Origin: Pterobdella sp. o SKG-2022
Lineage: Eukaryota; Annelida; Clitellata; Hirudinida; Piscicolidae
Reading direction: 5' to 3'
Assembly: GCA_964035795.1 (NCBI GenBank)
Contig: OZ038320.1
Location: forward strand, 13,623,126-13,687,125
DNA length: 64,000 nucleotides
Shown in pieces: positions 56,801-64,000 of this stretch. Position 1 is the stretch's first letter. Each line of letters starts with the position of its first letter. The translations under genes and the position numbers were made by a program. Under the pieces are notes generated by a model, which saw only the letters and a program-made list of their open reading frames with translations, did not search any database and was not told where the DNA came from.

Positions 56801-59661
56801 GTTCAGACACTGGCTGCAAGGAATTGAAGTGATTTGATATCATTAATTTGTTTTATACACAAAAAAATATCCTTGCTATGAGTTTAGCGCAGTTTAAAAA
56901 ACAAAAAGCTTTCATAAAAAGGATCATTATACAAAATAATGGTGATGCTCAAAAACTTTTTCGAACCAGCTTTGGAAAATGTTACAACTTATGGCTTCTT
57001 AATTCATCTAAACAACTTATTAAAATAACTCATCACTTTTTTTATATTTAAATCTTAAAGAATCACTTGAAGAATTTTGTATAAGCTATTTTTTTTTTAT
57101 TGAAAGATCCAGGTTTTTGTTATCCGGTTTAATGAAATTTTAGAATTAATGCAAAAACGAAAGTTTAATCTAAAGTTATTTTTTAAAAACTTTCATTCAG
57201 ACAATCCCATTGCAGCAACTTCAATCGATTTGAATAACTGACCATAAATTTAAATTCTAATACAGAACGCCTCTTCATTCAACTTCAACCCTAACAAGTT
57301 CATGCTAGTGAACTTCGATTGCTCTGTTATGTGGTTGGTTTCATGCTTCCAAGTAAATGTTGTTTAAAACCAATTTAAAACTTTGTGCTTTTATGTTAAA
57401 ACTTATTAATAATACAACAATTATTGAGCTTTATCAAAAAAATTTTTTATTTGAAGTCTAAAGTTTCTAATAACCTTGAGTTCTTGCGATTACTCAACAA
57501 TGATATCTCAGTTATATTGAACTTTTTTTTAATAGAAATCTTTTATGATACACTTATGTGTATTTTTGCATTTTTTTAGATTTAATCTTTCTAGGTTGAG
57601 TTTTTCAATAAAAATACATAAATTTTAAGTTTAGTTATTTCTAAGCAATGCGTAATTTTTCAAGCCTCAAAACAGTAAATAACGTGAAATTAAAAATTAA
57701 TCAAACCCTCCACATTTGATCTTCTTTGTATGTTTGACCTACTAGGGTGAAAAACAGAGAAAGCTTGACTAAGGCTTTAACAGTTGACCCATTGTACCTT
57801 CAACACTCCCAATCACGTGATACATTCTCAATATAATATTTATGTTTTATACTAAGCATTGAAAAATTTCAGATAAAGCCATCGATTATAGGGTGAGGTT
57901 TTTTGATAGAAAATTTATTTTTTGAGAGTAATTGATTATTATTAATAAATTCTTTATCAATAAATTAATCATTTTTCCAAAATAATCCCTCACAAACTCC
58001 CTTGATGTCAGCATTGGGGAATCCCGTTGAGTAGACGTTTCAGGGCTTTGAAGTTGTGGTTCGTCATCAGGAATTATGGAGTTGAAGGGATCAGGAGTTA
58101 CATAAGAAATGTCGTTAAGCTTCAATTTTAATAGTAGATATATGAGATTTTAGTTACTAAAGTTCTAAGTGTAGAATTAATTTGTTTATGGAAAGCTTTG
58201 TAAAGTGTGTATTCGAACAAATTTTTAAATTTATGTTCCAAAATAAAAAAAATTTTCAAAAAAAATAGTATGTAGAATAACCAAGAAAAATTCAATAAAA
58301 GCATTCAACTGCAAACAAGTGAAGAAAAAGCTGAACTACTATAGAAGACAATAATAAATTACATTTATAATAATATATACTTGTTTTATAATTATGAATA
58401 ATTAAGCTAAGCACCAACAAAATTGTCGAAATAAACCTGAAGGTATAAATAAACTTCAAAATAACAAAAATAATTTCCTAGCTTGATTGAATCTATCAAC
58501 AGCATTGTAAGCTGGCCAAGTTCTTCGAGAGCTTGGTGCTGAAAGATGACAGGTTTGAGATCATTGGAACTGTCAACCTGGGACTGGCGTGTTTTCGCCT
58601 TAAAGTGAGCAGTGCTTAGCGTTCACCCGTGATTTTTTTCAGTAAAAAATTTTAAGCTTTAAAAAATTTTAAGTGTATTTAAACACAAAATGCACTCACT
58701 AAGGGACCAAACCATTTCACACAACTCCTACTGAGGTCCATCAACCTCTCAGGTTTCCATACCATTACTCATATTATATCATTATAAAAATATTAATTTA
58801 CAAATAGCTTTATTGTTATTTTAGCAATATATACTATTCATGCCATAGATTTCATTTGAATCTTGTGAATCATTACTATGACATTATTCAATATCAATTA
58901 TTTCAGGAAAGCTCCACATGGTCCCAGCTTTGTTGAATGACTCTTACGTCATCAGGTTACGCGTGAAATCAAGGTTTTCAATAGTTATAATGGAACGCTA
59001 TGACTTTTCAGATTTGCAGTCTGCGCTCAAAAAGCTTGTGAGCAAGACGTAGTTTACGCTTGGAAGGTTCATACTCACTGTTTGAATGCTTTATCCATTT
59101 CATGATGAAATTTCATTTGTTTCAATATAACGTAAGGTTGTCCAGAAAATGGCAGCTGCTGTCATAGACAATGGAAGTAAGGAAATCTTAGAAGAGAAAG
59201 AGGAAGAAAAAGATGAAAACAATGACACTGAGTGTCTCACATTGAACAAGAAATTAAGCAATAAAAAATTTGATGCAAAAAATAAGAAGGTATTGGCAAA
59301 AAAGAAGAAGGTGAAGATAGTCTCGGCAGGCAGGTGGGTGGTCTTAGTGAGAAGGTACCATCAGCACAAGCTTGATGAACATGTTAGTGGCAATGAAGAG
59401 AAGAATATTAAAAAAGTCGATGGAAAAAAATACTTGAAGAAAACTCGCAGCCTAAAAGACAAAAAAATCAAAAAGATACAAGAAAAAAAAGAAGAAAGAG
59501 ATGTGTTTTTGTTTGACGATAATATTCCTTCTCTACCATCCATCACTCCTCTTATCTCACCCCCTCCCCTCGTCAACTCAATGTCGTTTTATAAGAGAAG
59601 AAACATGCTGCTCAGAAGACTTAGTGACTCAAAGTATTTCTGTTTTTCTATTGATTTTTGA
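41855..59661 (+). CDS. Tdc: Tyrosine decarboxylase-like group II PLP decarboxylase
   Basis: Decarboxylates an aromatic L-amino acid, probably tyrosine to tyramine (octopamine route), in neurons. Exons: 41855-41938, 47007-47165, 47307-47352, 47488-47555, 49339-49390, 49648-49712, 49850-49918, 50079-50144, 55821-55865, 56163-56228, 56422-56454, 56547-56598, 56719-56828, 57266-57333, 57746-57816, 57873-57892, 58012-58110, 58503-58604, 58704-58752, 58907-58955, 59012-59066, 59137-59661. All phases agree (650 residues). Landmarks: [55 protein letters not shown], His205 (AHSCVEKA), Asp284 ([11 protein letters not shown]), PLP-lysine 316 ([10 protein letters not shown]), VDPLYLQHS, and Ser365 in [19 protein letters not shown] and PLSRRF (Gly in DOPA decarboxylases) fit TDC; histidine decarboxylase also has the Ser, so tyrosine is the likely, not proven, substrate. 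The C-terminal ~150 residues are a Lys/Glu-rich extension. An alternative last junction 59633/60481 gives 664 residues. Confidence 0.92.
42900..43330. repeat. GC-richer unclassified repeat in decarboxylase intron 1
   Basis: Base composition differs from the flanks and it runs straight into the LINE 3' fragment at 43498. Reads such as GACCTGAGAGACTCATGAGT and TAAATGAGCCGGCTGAGTG look like retroelement non-coding sequence. I could not assign a family. Confidence 0.4.
43498..43850 (+). pseudogene. LINE 3'-terminal fragment ending in (ATG)n
   Basis: Plus frame: [20 protein letters not shown], then [20 protein letters not shown] and [18 protein letters not shown], breaking in the GRP.TTW region. 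The 3' tail is ATGATGATGATG at about 43837-43850. This directly abuts the 3' end of the minus-strand LINE that follows, so the two elements meet tail to tail. Confidence 0.75.
43852..45600 (-). pseudogene. APE-type LINE family B, copy 1 (RT to C2H2 end), 5'-truncated
   Basis: Minus order: [79 protein letters not shown] (45588-45031), a break, then [25 protein letters not shown] (44964-44719), then [19 protein letters not shown] (44709-44491). The tail has [36 protein letters not shown] (44368-43988) and a C2H2-like [16 protein letters not shown] at about 43950-43885. No endonuclease. Frame breaks near 45030, 44715 and 44450. Same family as 50590-54430. Confidence 0.9.
45600..45890. repeat. 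AT-rich low-complexity tract
   Basis: Nearly pure A/T with AAATAAATAAA-type units, beginning exactly at the truncated 5' side of LINE family B copy 1. Confidence 0.85.
46062..46261. other. Assembly gap (200 N)
   Basis: Run of exactly 200 unknown bases inside decarboxylase intron 1. The flanks (to 46061 and from 46262) read as non-coding repeat-like DNA. The open frame spanning it is meaningless. Confidence 1.
46262..46520. repeat. Unclassified GC-richer repeat flank after the gap
   Basis: Stands out by composition from the AT-rich surroundings and is cut by the assembly gap. No protein motif recognised. Confidence 0.35.
47680..49262 (+). pseudogene. CR1/Jockey-like LINE in decarboxylase intron 4
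   Basis: Endonuclease piece [17 protein letters not shown] (about 47825-47875) and [22 protein letters not shown] piece [46 protein letters not shown], then [20 protein letters not shown] (to 48458). A later [15 protein letters not shown] stretch sits near 48510. The C-terminal part is [22 protein letters not shown] (49130-49215). Many frame breaks. Inserted in sense orientation between exons 4 and 5 of the decarboxylase without affecting splice sites. Confidence 0.85.
50360..50592. repeat. AT-rich simple-repeat tract at LINE B 3' end
   Basis: AAATAAATAAAT / AATAATAGTAATAAT-type units ending where the minus-strand LINE begins; likely its 3' tail plus flanking low-complexity DNA. Confidence 0.75.
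50593..54430 (-). mobile_element. APE-type LINE family B, copy 2, near full length but broken
   Basis: 5' UTR-like GC-richer leader 54430-53810. Endonuclease frame (about 53735-52933): [76 protein letters not shown] (Asn of the usual DFN replaced by Lys: DLK). Linker 52812-52270. RT: 52320-51960 broken, then [40 protein letters not shown] and [16 protein letters not shown] (51943-51299). The catalytic YADD-type box reads FAED, so the first Asp is Glu. Thumb [36 protein letters not shown] (51204-50900). C2H2 end [21 protein letters not shown] (50680-50610). At least four frame breaks: not active. Located in decarboxylase intron 8, antisense. Confidence 0.92.
54480..55820. repeat. Very AT-rich, simple-repeat-dominated intron part
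   Basis: (ATA)n/(TAATA)n tracts at 54480-54740, then AT-rich DNA with repeated AGTATTAAAAAGTAAAAT-like units around 55130-55260. Ends at the decarboxylase exon starting 55821. No gene seen. Confidence 0.7.
56307..56375 (-). repeat. Solo MITE-end / GATRAG-hairpin repeat in decarboxylase intron 10
   Basis: Plus reading TTTATTAAGAACCAAAAGCC, ATAATTTTC-GATAAG-TTTAGC-CTTATC-ATAAAAC: a perfect 6-bp hairpin. Same block as the MITE ends at 29.7 and 30.0 kb. Confidence 0.65.
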
Positions 59662-60480
59662 CATAATTCATGGATAATTACAATCTTCAACGTTGTTATG
59701 CTTTTTTTGAGACAATCAACTTCTTAAAAATCAACTAGAAGTTTCCAATTAACATTCACGGGTGCATGACTGAATATGGCTGTTAAAGGACTGCAAAGTT
59801 TTTTTGATTTTATCATGTGTCAAGTTTTGACCAGTTAACATCTGGTCGTGTTCATCTCCTTTCCAGGTCTTCATGCTAGTCCTAGGCTAGAAATATAAGT
59901 TTTTCGACGTCAAAGCTCTTACTTATAACTTTTAACTAATCCCCCACAAAAATGTCATGGTTTGAGCTTACAGGATTCCGAGTGGAATCTTCAAAAATGC
60001 AGACGTGAGAACATTTTCTTTCTAGAGGGAAACTTGACTGTTTGCAAAGCCTTATGAAGGCTTTATTAAATATTTTGAAATTGAGATTTGAAAAATATTT
60101 CTTTTTTAGAATATTATAAAAAAATTAAAATTAATTTTTTAATCATTTTGAATTTTTGTGAATTAAACAAAGAGCTTTTGAAAGTAGTTACAAAAATTTT
60201 GAAAGCAAGATTTTGGGAATCTAACAAAAAACCCTTTATTATGATGAATAACTTAATGGACACCCGATGATAAGAGTAAAAAACTGAGTTTCTGTGTAAA
60301 ACCGATGAGACTGGTTTTGTATAATTAGAATAATTTAGTTTAGTTTGGATTATTTATAGTTTGCTCTAATTACCAGATGAAGGTAATGTCATTGGTGTTG
60401 AAAAGGTGATTTTTGTTGGAGGCTTTTTTATAAATTTTATTATTATAATGTTTTATCGTTGATTACACTAGGTTTTACAG

Positions 60481-60550
60481 AAGCATGGGAGAAGAAATAG
60501 AGAAAATTCAAAATGAATGTGATGAAAACTATCAGAATGAATCTAAATAA
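60481..60550 (+). CDS. Possible alternative terminal exon of the decarboxylase gene
   Basis: AG at 60479-60480 is followed by an open stretch, one base plus 23 codons, ending TAA at 60550 (SMGEEIEKIQNECDENYQNE..). A GT at 59634 inside the last decarboxylase exon (after ..RRLSDS) would join in frame and replace the hydrophobic end YFCFSIDF by this charged one. Phase matches, but coding evidence is short. Confidence 0.4.
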
Positions 60551-61399
60551 CTACTGGAATTTTCAACCAAAAAATTGCCCTACAAAAAGGCCGTATTTAA
60601 GACCTTGTTAATTAAGATGTTATTCGTTGTTTCTATTCATCCACTATGAAAAGATTTTAAAAGTTTTTCAGCGTGATATTTATATTTTAATTAATTTAGT
60701 TAAACAAAAATTAATTAAATAATTTATTTCAAATCTCATCTAGGTCTAGAAAGCCATAAAACCAGAGAGGGTATTATGAATAATGATCTATTTAGTTAAA
60801 AACCTAATTATAAAAAAAAGACTTATGAGCCTATAGAGTTATGAAGAAGTAATGATGGAAAGTTGGAAGAGTGGTGTGGTTTCTAACAAGTATATTTAAA
60901 ATTATATTTAAAACTGATTGGATGAAATACTTTGATCAATATTAGAAAATAAAATAATGAAGCTGAGGTTGAAGAAGATGCATCGCTCAACGATCTGAGA
61001 GAAAACAGAAGTTTGAAAGATTTAGAGAGATATCAAGAGTAAGGCATCAAGTTAAGTGGGAAATTATAATAAACTAATGAATTATGATAAGGTTTAACTG
61101 ATAGAAAATTATCGTTTTGATAAAAAAATAAATATATCTAAAATTTTCTATTTTAAAAAATAAGAATATCTTGAAAATTTGTTTAAAAAGAGAAATAAAA
61201 TGTCTCTAAAAAATAAAAATTGAAAACAATTAATATGATCACAAAAGAAAATAATTGTACGTAAAAAAAAAGAAGTCCTTAAGTGAAACAGACTGAAAAG
61301 AAGAGGTGCTAAAAACCAACAAATTATAGTGTGCAAAACAGAGAACCACAAATAATAACATAATAAGATGCCCTATTGTCCAAGAATTGAGACGATGAT
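60551..61399. other. Intergenic, no gene seen
   Basis: AT-rich; a diverged GATRAG-hairpin-like block at about 61080-61115. Nothing else recognised. Confidence 0.4.
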
Positions 61400-61813
61400 T
61401 TTCAAAGTATTAATAACATAGAGGAATTCACCAGTTTTAGAGTTAAAGTTAACTTTTCGTGGATTACTAACCAGATGAGATCACTCTTCCTCTTGAAGGA
61501 TAAAATATCCCATCCTCATAGTGTCATTTACAAGGGTACATGCTCTTGCTCCAAAACTTACATTGGAGAGACTCTTAAGAATGCTGTGGTACGTTGGAAG
61601 GAGCATGAATATAACCAGGGTAAGTCGAAACCGGCTAAACATCTGTTGGAGAATCTATCGCACTTCTTCTGTTGGGAAATACTGGACAAAGCCTCGTTGG
61701 ACATAATGAAGAGAAAAATTCTAGAGGCCTATTATATCAAAATATTTAGCTCTAGTTTAAATGACCAGATTGACATTAGAAAATTAACTTTTTTTAGAAA
61801 TGGTTTGACTTAG
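61400..61813 (+). pseudogene. Penelope-like element 3' fragment: GIY-YIG endonuclease
   Basis: The open frame runs from about 61400 to the stop at 61811. EFTSFRVKVNFSWITNQMRS precedes LFLLKDKI, then VIYKGTCSCSKTYIGET, VVRWKEHEYNQGKSKPAKHL and a final helix region to FFRNGLT. The VIYK...TYIGET core with Arg in VVRWKEH and the Cys-x-Cys between the two halves is the Penelope-type GIY-YIG domain. The reverse transcriptase is missing (5' truncation). The endonuclease portion itself is unbroken. The hammerhead-like motif at 61860-61927 follows 50 bases after the stop. Confidence 0.85.
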
Positions 61814-61859
61814 TATAAGATTTTTTGAATGTATTATTAAGCGCTGTTTTCTCTTTAGT

Positions 61860-61927
61860 AGTTGCTAGGTACCGGATATTCAGTTTATCCTGATGATGAA
61901 ACATTAGTTTCGAAAAGCTTCGCAACT
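61860..61927 (+). ncRNA. Hammerhead ribozyme candidate in Penelope-like 3' end
   Basis: CTGATGA at 61890-61896, one spacer U, stem II GAAAC (61898-61902) / loop ATTA / GTTTC (61907-61911), GAAA 61912-61915, AGCTT 61916-61920, cleavage-site C at 61921. All invariant core positions are present. Stem III is only the self-complementary AAGCTT, as expected for ribozymes that work as dimers. Stem I directly next to the core is not obvious; AGTTGC (61860-61865) pairs with GCAACT (61922-61927) if a GGATA/TATCC hairpin between is looped out. Hammerheads in Penelope-like elements are established knowledge. Confidence 0.75.
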
Positions 61928-62089
61928 CAATAAAGTTTAAAATCCTCTGTTTATCTTTATAAAGATATTAAGATTGTCATAAAAGCCTTTTGAATAAAAA
62001 ATACCATTATGTAATAAGGAAAAGAACGCACAAGTGGATAACTTTTTTTTACAAACAGAACCCAACAGGTTGACGGACAAGCTTCAGAA

Positions 62090-62355
62090 GAGATTCCAGT
62101 ATTGGGTGGTGTTCCCCAAGAATCTGTCTTTGGAACTTTGTTTTTTCTCTTGTACATAAAAGATTTACCAAATAGTCTACAATCGACAAAAAAACTATTT
62201 GCAGATGATCGTATCCTATACCGCCATATCAAAGCAGAAACTGACCAGATAAAACTTCAAAAGAATCTTGAAAAGCTAGAAGATTGGGCAAGAGAATGGA
62301 GTATGAAATTTAATATAGAAAAATGTAAAGTTTTAAGTAAGGAGTCAAAGTAGAA
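62090..62355 (+). pseudogene. Jockey/CR1-like RT palm fragment
   Basis: GGVPQESVFGTLFFLLYIKD, LPNSLQSTKKLFADDRILY and LEDWAREWSMKFNIEKCKVL: RT motifs B-D of a LINE (GVPQGSVLGP with changes; FADD intact). No flanking domains in frame. Confidence 0.85.
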
Positions 62356-62379
62356 AGTCCTTCACTCATTCATACTACA

Positions 62380-63425
62380 AGGGCTTTACAATAAAATACT
62401 CACAACTCACACAATACCAGCAGAAATTAATAGAGGAACAATTATTCCAATTCCTAAACCAGATTGACAAAGAAAAGTAGAAAAATTAGGACTCATTACT
62501 CTCCTCACATCCTCAAGAAAAATATTTTCTATTCTTCTCCTTGAAAGAATAAAAAGCAAAATAGAAAGAACTTTAACCCCGTTTCAATCAGCATACAGAG
62601 GGAATAAATCAAATACTGTTAACGTGTTCGTTATGAAGACACTAGAAAGCCAATGTGATGACTTCGAAAGTAACGTTGGTGCAAACTCAGTTAAATGCAT
62701 TAGGTGCTGTTTCTGGACACACCATCGATGCAGCAGCCTTCAAAGACCTCTTACAACAGCTGACGCTTCTTCTTATATTTGCTCAATCTGTTCTAACAAT
62801 TCCCAACACCAGTCTTCAATTAATTGTTGTTGAAGTTGTCCACACATTAAAATATCTTAGCGATGTGCATGATTATAAAGGTTCTTTTGAAGGTGCTGTT
62901 GCGCATAGAATAAAACAAGGATGGATAGTCTCAACTCGTAAAGAAAAATCATATGTTGTAAATGTTTGCCTGGTAAGCTGCGTGGGAAAGTCATTAACTC
63001 TTGTGTAAGAAGCACAATGTTGTACGCCGCAGAAACTTGGCCTATGACAGAAGAAATTTTACGGCGCTTGACTTCACAAGAAACATAGATATTGTGCTGT
63101 GCTACTGGACAGTCCAGAAGTGAGGCTCTGCAAACCCTTAATATAGAACCCTTGCCGACTAGAACACGGAAAACAAGACTTGATTAGTACGGTGACCTGG
63201 AACGTATGAGTGACTTGCAATGGCCTAAAGTAGTCCGTGACCTTCAGATTCCTGGAAAACGACAAGTCGGGAGACTAAAAAATATGTGGGTCCAACTGGT
63301 TGAAGCCGAATTGGAAGATGCAAACTTTAGAAAAGTGAACTTTTTAAAAAGAAACCTCTGGAGGAAAAAGATATCTGCGCTCTAACAAACCGTCTAACCT
63401 CATGCTATGAAATAAAAGAAGTTAA
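62380..63425 (+). pseudogene. Mosaic LINE remnant: RT start, PHD-like insert, RT tail
   Basis: 62400-62620 gives TIPAEINRGTIIPIPKPD, LLTSSRKIFSILLLERIKSK and LTPFQSAYRGNKSNTVNVFV (RT fingers). 62624-62810 gives ETLESQCDDFES, VKCIRCCFWTHHRCSSL and ICSICSNN, a PHD-like Cys/His pattern. 62840-63000 gives VHTLKYLSDVHDYKGSFEGA, VAHRIKQGWIVSTRK. Then NSCVRSTMLYAAETWPM and GDLERMSDLQWPKVVRDLQI to RNLWRKKI near 63385. It ends in a (TAA)n tail at 63431. The order palm-less RT/PHD/tail suggests nested or rearranged insertions. Confidence 0.75.
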
Positions 63426-63444
63426 GCGAGTAATAATAATAATA

Positions 63445-64000
63445 TATATAATAATGATATCGTTCACGTCCATTCATTTATTGACCCTAAATAAATGAAA
63501 ATTTAATATTCTAACTGAAATATTATATGATTGCTGAATTGTTCGATAAGGGAGGTTTCATGCTGAAGTGCACTACCATGGAATGCATTCACCCACCCAT
63601 CACTCACTCCTATTCTATTTTTTGATTCTTCTCGCTCTATAAGATTGTTTAGTGGTGGATTGTCTGACCAACATTGGAATTAGTAGTATGTATCTTACCT
63701 ATGAACGCATCATTATTTGAGTATTCGAAGCTTTCTGATTGAGCATGAGAAGAACCCTCAGCTTTGTTATTTTCATGACAGGATAGAAAGGAGATAGATT
63801 TCTTTGTAAGGTGGTAACTGCTCCAACAATAATCAGTTATGTAAGTGGGTGTTTTGTGTTTCTGAAAAGTTATTAAAATTGTTACAAAACTAAATGATAA
63901 AATTACTCAGAGAGTTTTATAAGCTTCAAATAAAGCAACTTTCAGATACGTTGATTGTTTTCAAAAGGATTAAAATTTTTCGATAATTTCAACCTCATCA
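63445..64000. other. Right-edge intergenic, no gene seen
   Basis: No exon recognised. The last ~35 bases read, on the minus strand, TGATGAGG...ATTATCGAAA, another member of the GATRAG/GAAA hairpin family cut by the window end. Confidence 0.4.

Noticed and set aside
57266..57337. Longer decarboxylase exon ending ..VMWL
   Set aside because: That donor leaves exon 15 out of frame; ending at 57333 restores [10 protein letters not shown], matching the family.
57886..58125. Minus-strand open frame ([12 protein letters not shown]) that superficially resembles a decarboxylase N terminus
   Set aside because: It lies opposite decarboxylase exon 17, whose plus reading [18 protein letters not shown] is unmistakable.

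Overview
The window is AT-rich animal DNA: intron-rich genes with canonical GT..AG junctions and mostly short introns, in a dense background of decayed non-LTR retrotransposons, SINEs, small palindromic elements and simple repeats. I cannot name the species. The gene at 41.9-59.7 kb looks like tyrosine decarboxylase, the committed enzyme of tyramine/octopamine synthesis, which favours a protostome invertebrate. There is one 200-base assembly gap (46062-46261).

Five well-supported spliced genes and one unrecognised gene were rebuilt exon by exon; every junction listed keeps the reading frame. (1) 116-8324, minus: crooked-neck/CRNKL1 spliceosomal HAT-repeat protein, 14 exons, 600 codons, C terminus beyond the left edge; its 4.2 kb third intron is filled with retroelement debris. 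(2) 13650-16598, plus: an unrecognised 427-residue protein with a short DPY-30/RIIa-like segment and an Asn/Glu-rich tail. (3) 16903-20724, minus: nucleoporin NUP35, 10 exons, 274 residues. (4) 21132-22436, plus: a DNA-ligase-III/PARP-type zinc finger fused to a Lys/Glu-rich tail with no catalytic domain. (5) 29048-38924, plus: an SLC13 (INDY/NaDC) sodium-carboxylate cotransporter, 20 exons, 653 residues. (6) 41855-59661 (perhaps to 60550), plus: tyrosine-decarboxylase-like PLP enzyme, 22-23 exons, whose introns carry several LINE copies.

Mobile DNA: RTE-like fragments (5.7-7.6 kb), two copies of another LINE family (4.5-4.9 and 10.6-11.5 kb), a restriction-like-endonuclease remnant (9.1-9.6 kb), CR1/Jockey-like RT fragments (24-25.3 and 47.7-49.3 kb), two copies of an APE-RT-C2H2 LINE (43.9-45.6 and 50.6-54.4 kb), a Penelope-like GIY-YIG fragment (61.4-61.8 kb), a mosaic LINE graveyard (62.1-63.4 kb), a tRNA-derived SINE family, a 459-bp MITE, and a piggyBac-like C-terminal remnant.

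The most interesting signal is a family of small RNA-like motifs built around GAAA-AGCTT-C. The copy just downstream of the Penelope GIY-YIG ORF has a canonical hammerhead-ribozyme core. About ten dispersed relatives keep the fold by compensatory changes in stem II and often stem I; three occur as head-to-head palindromes, two of them inside introns of host genes.
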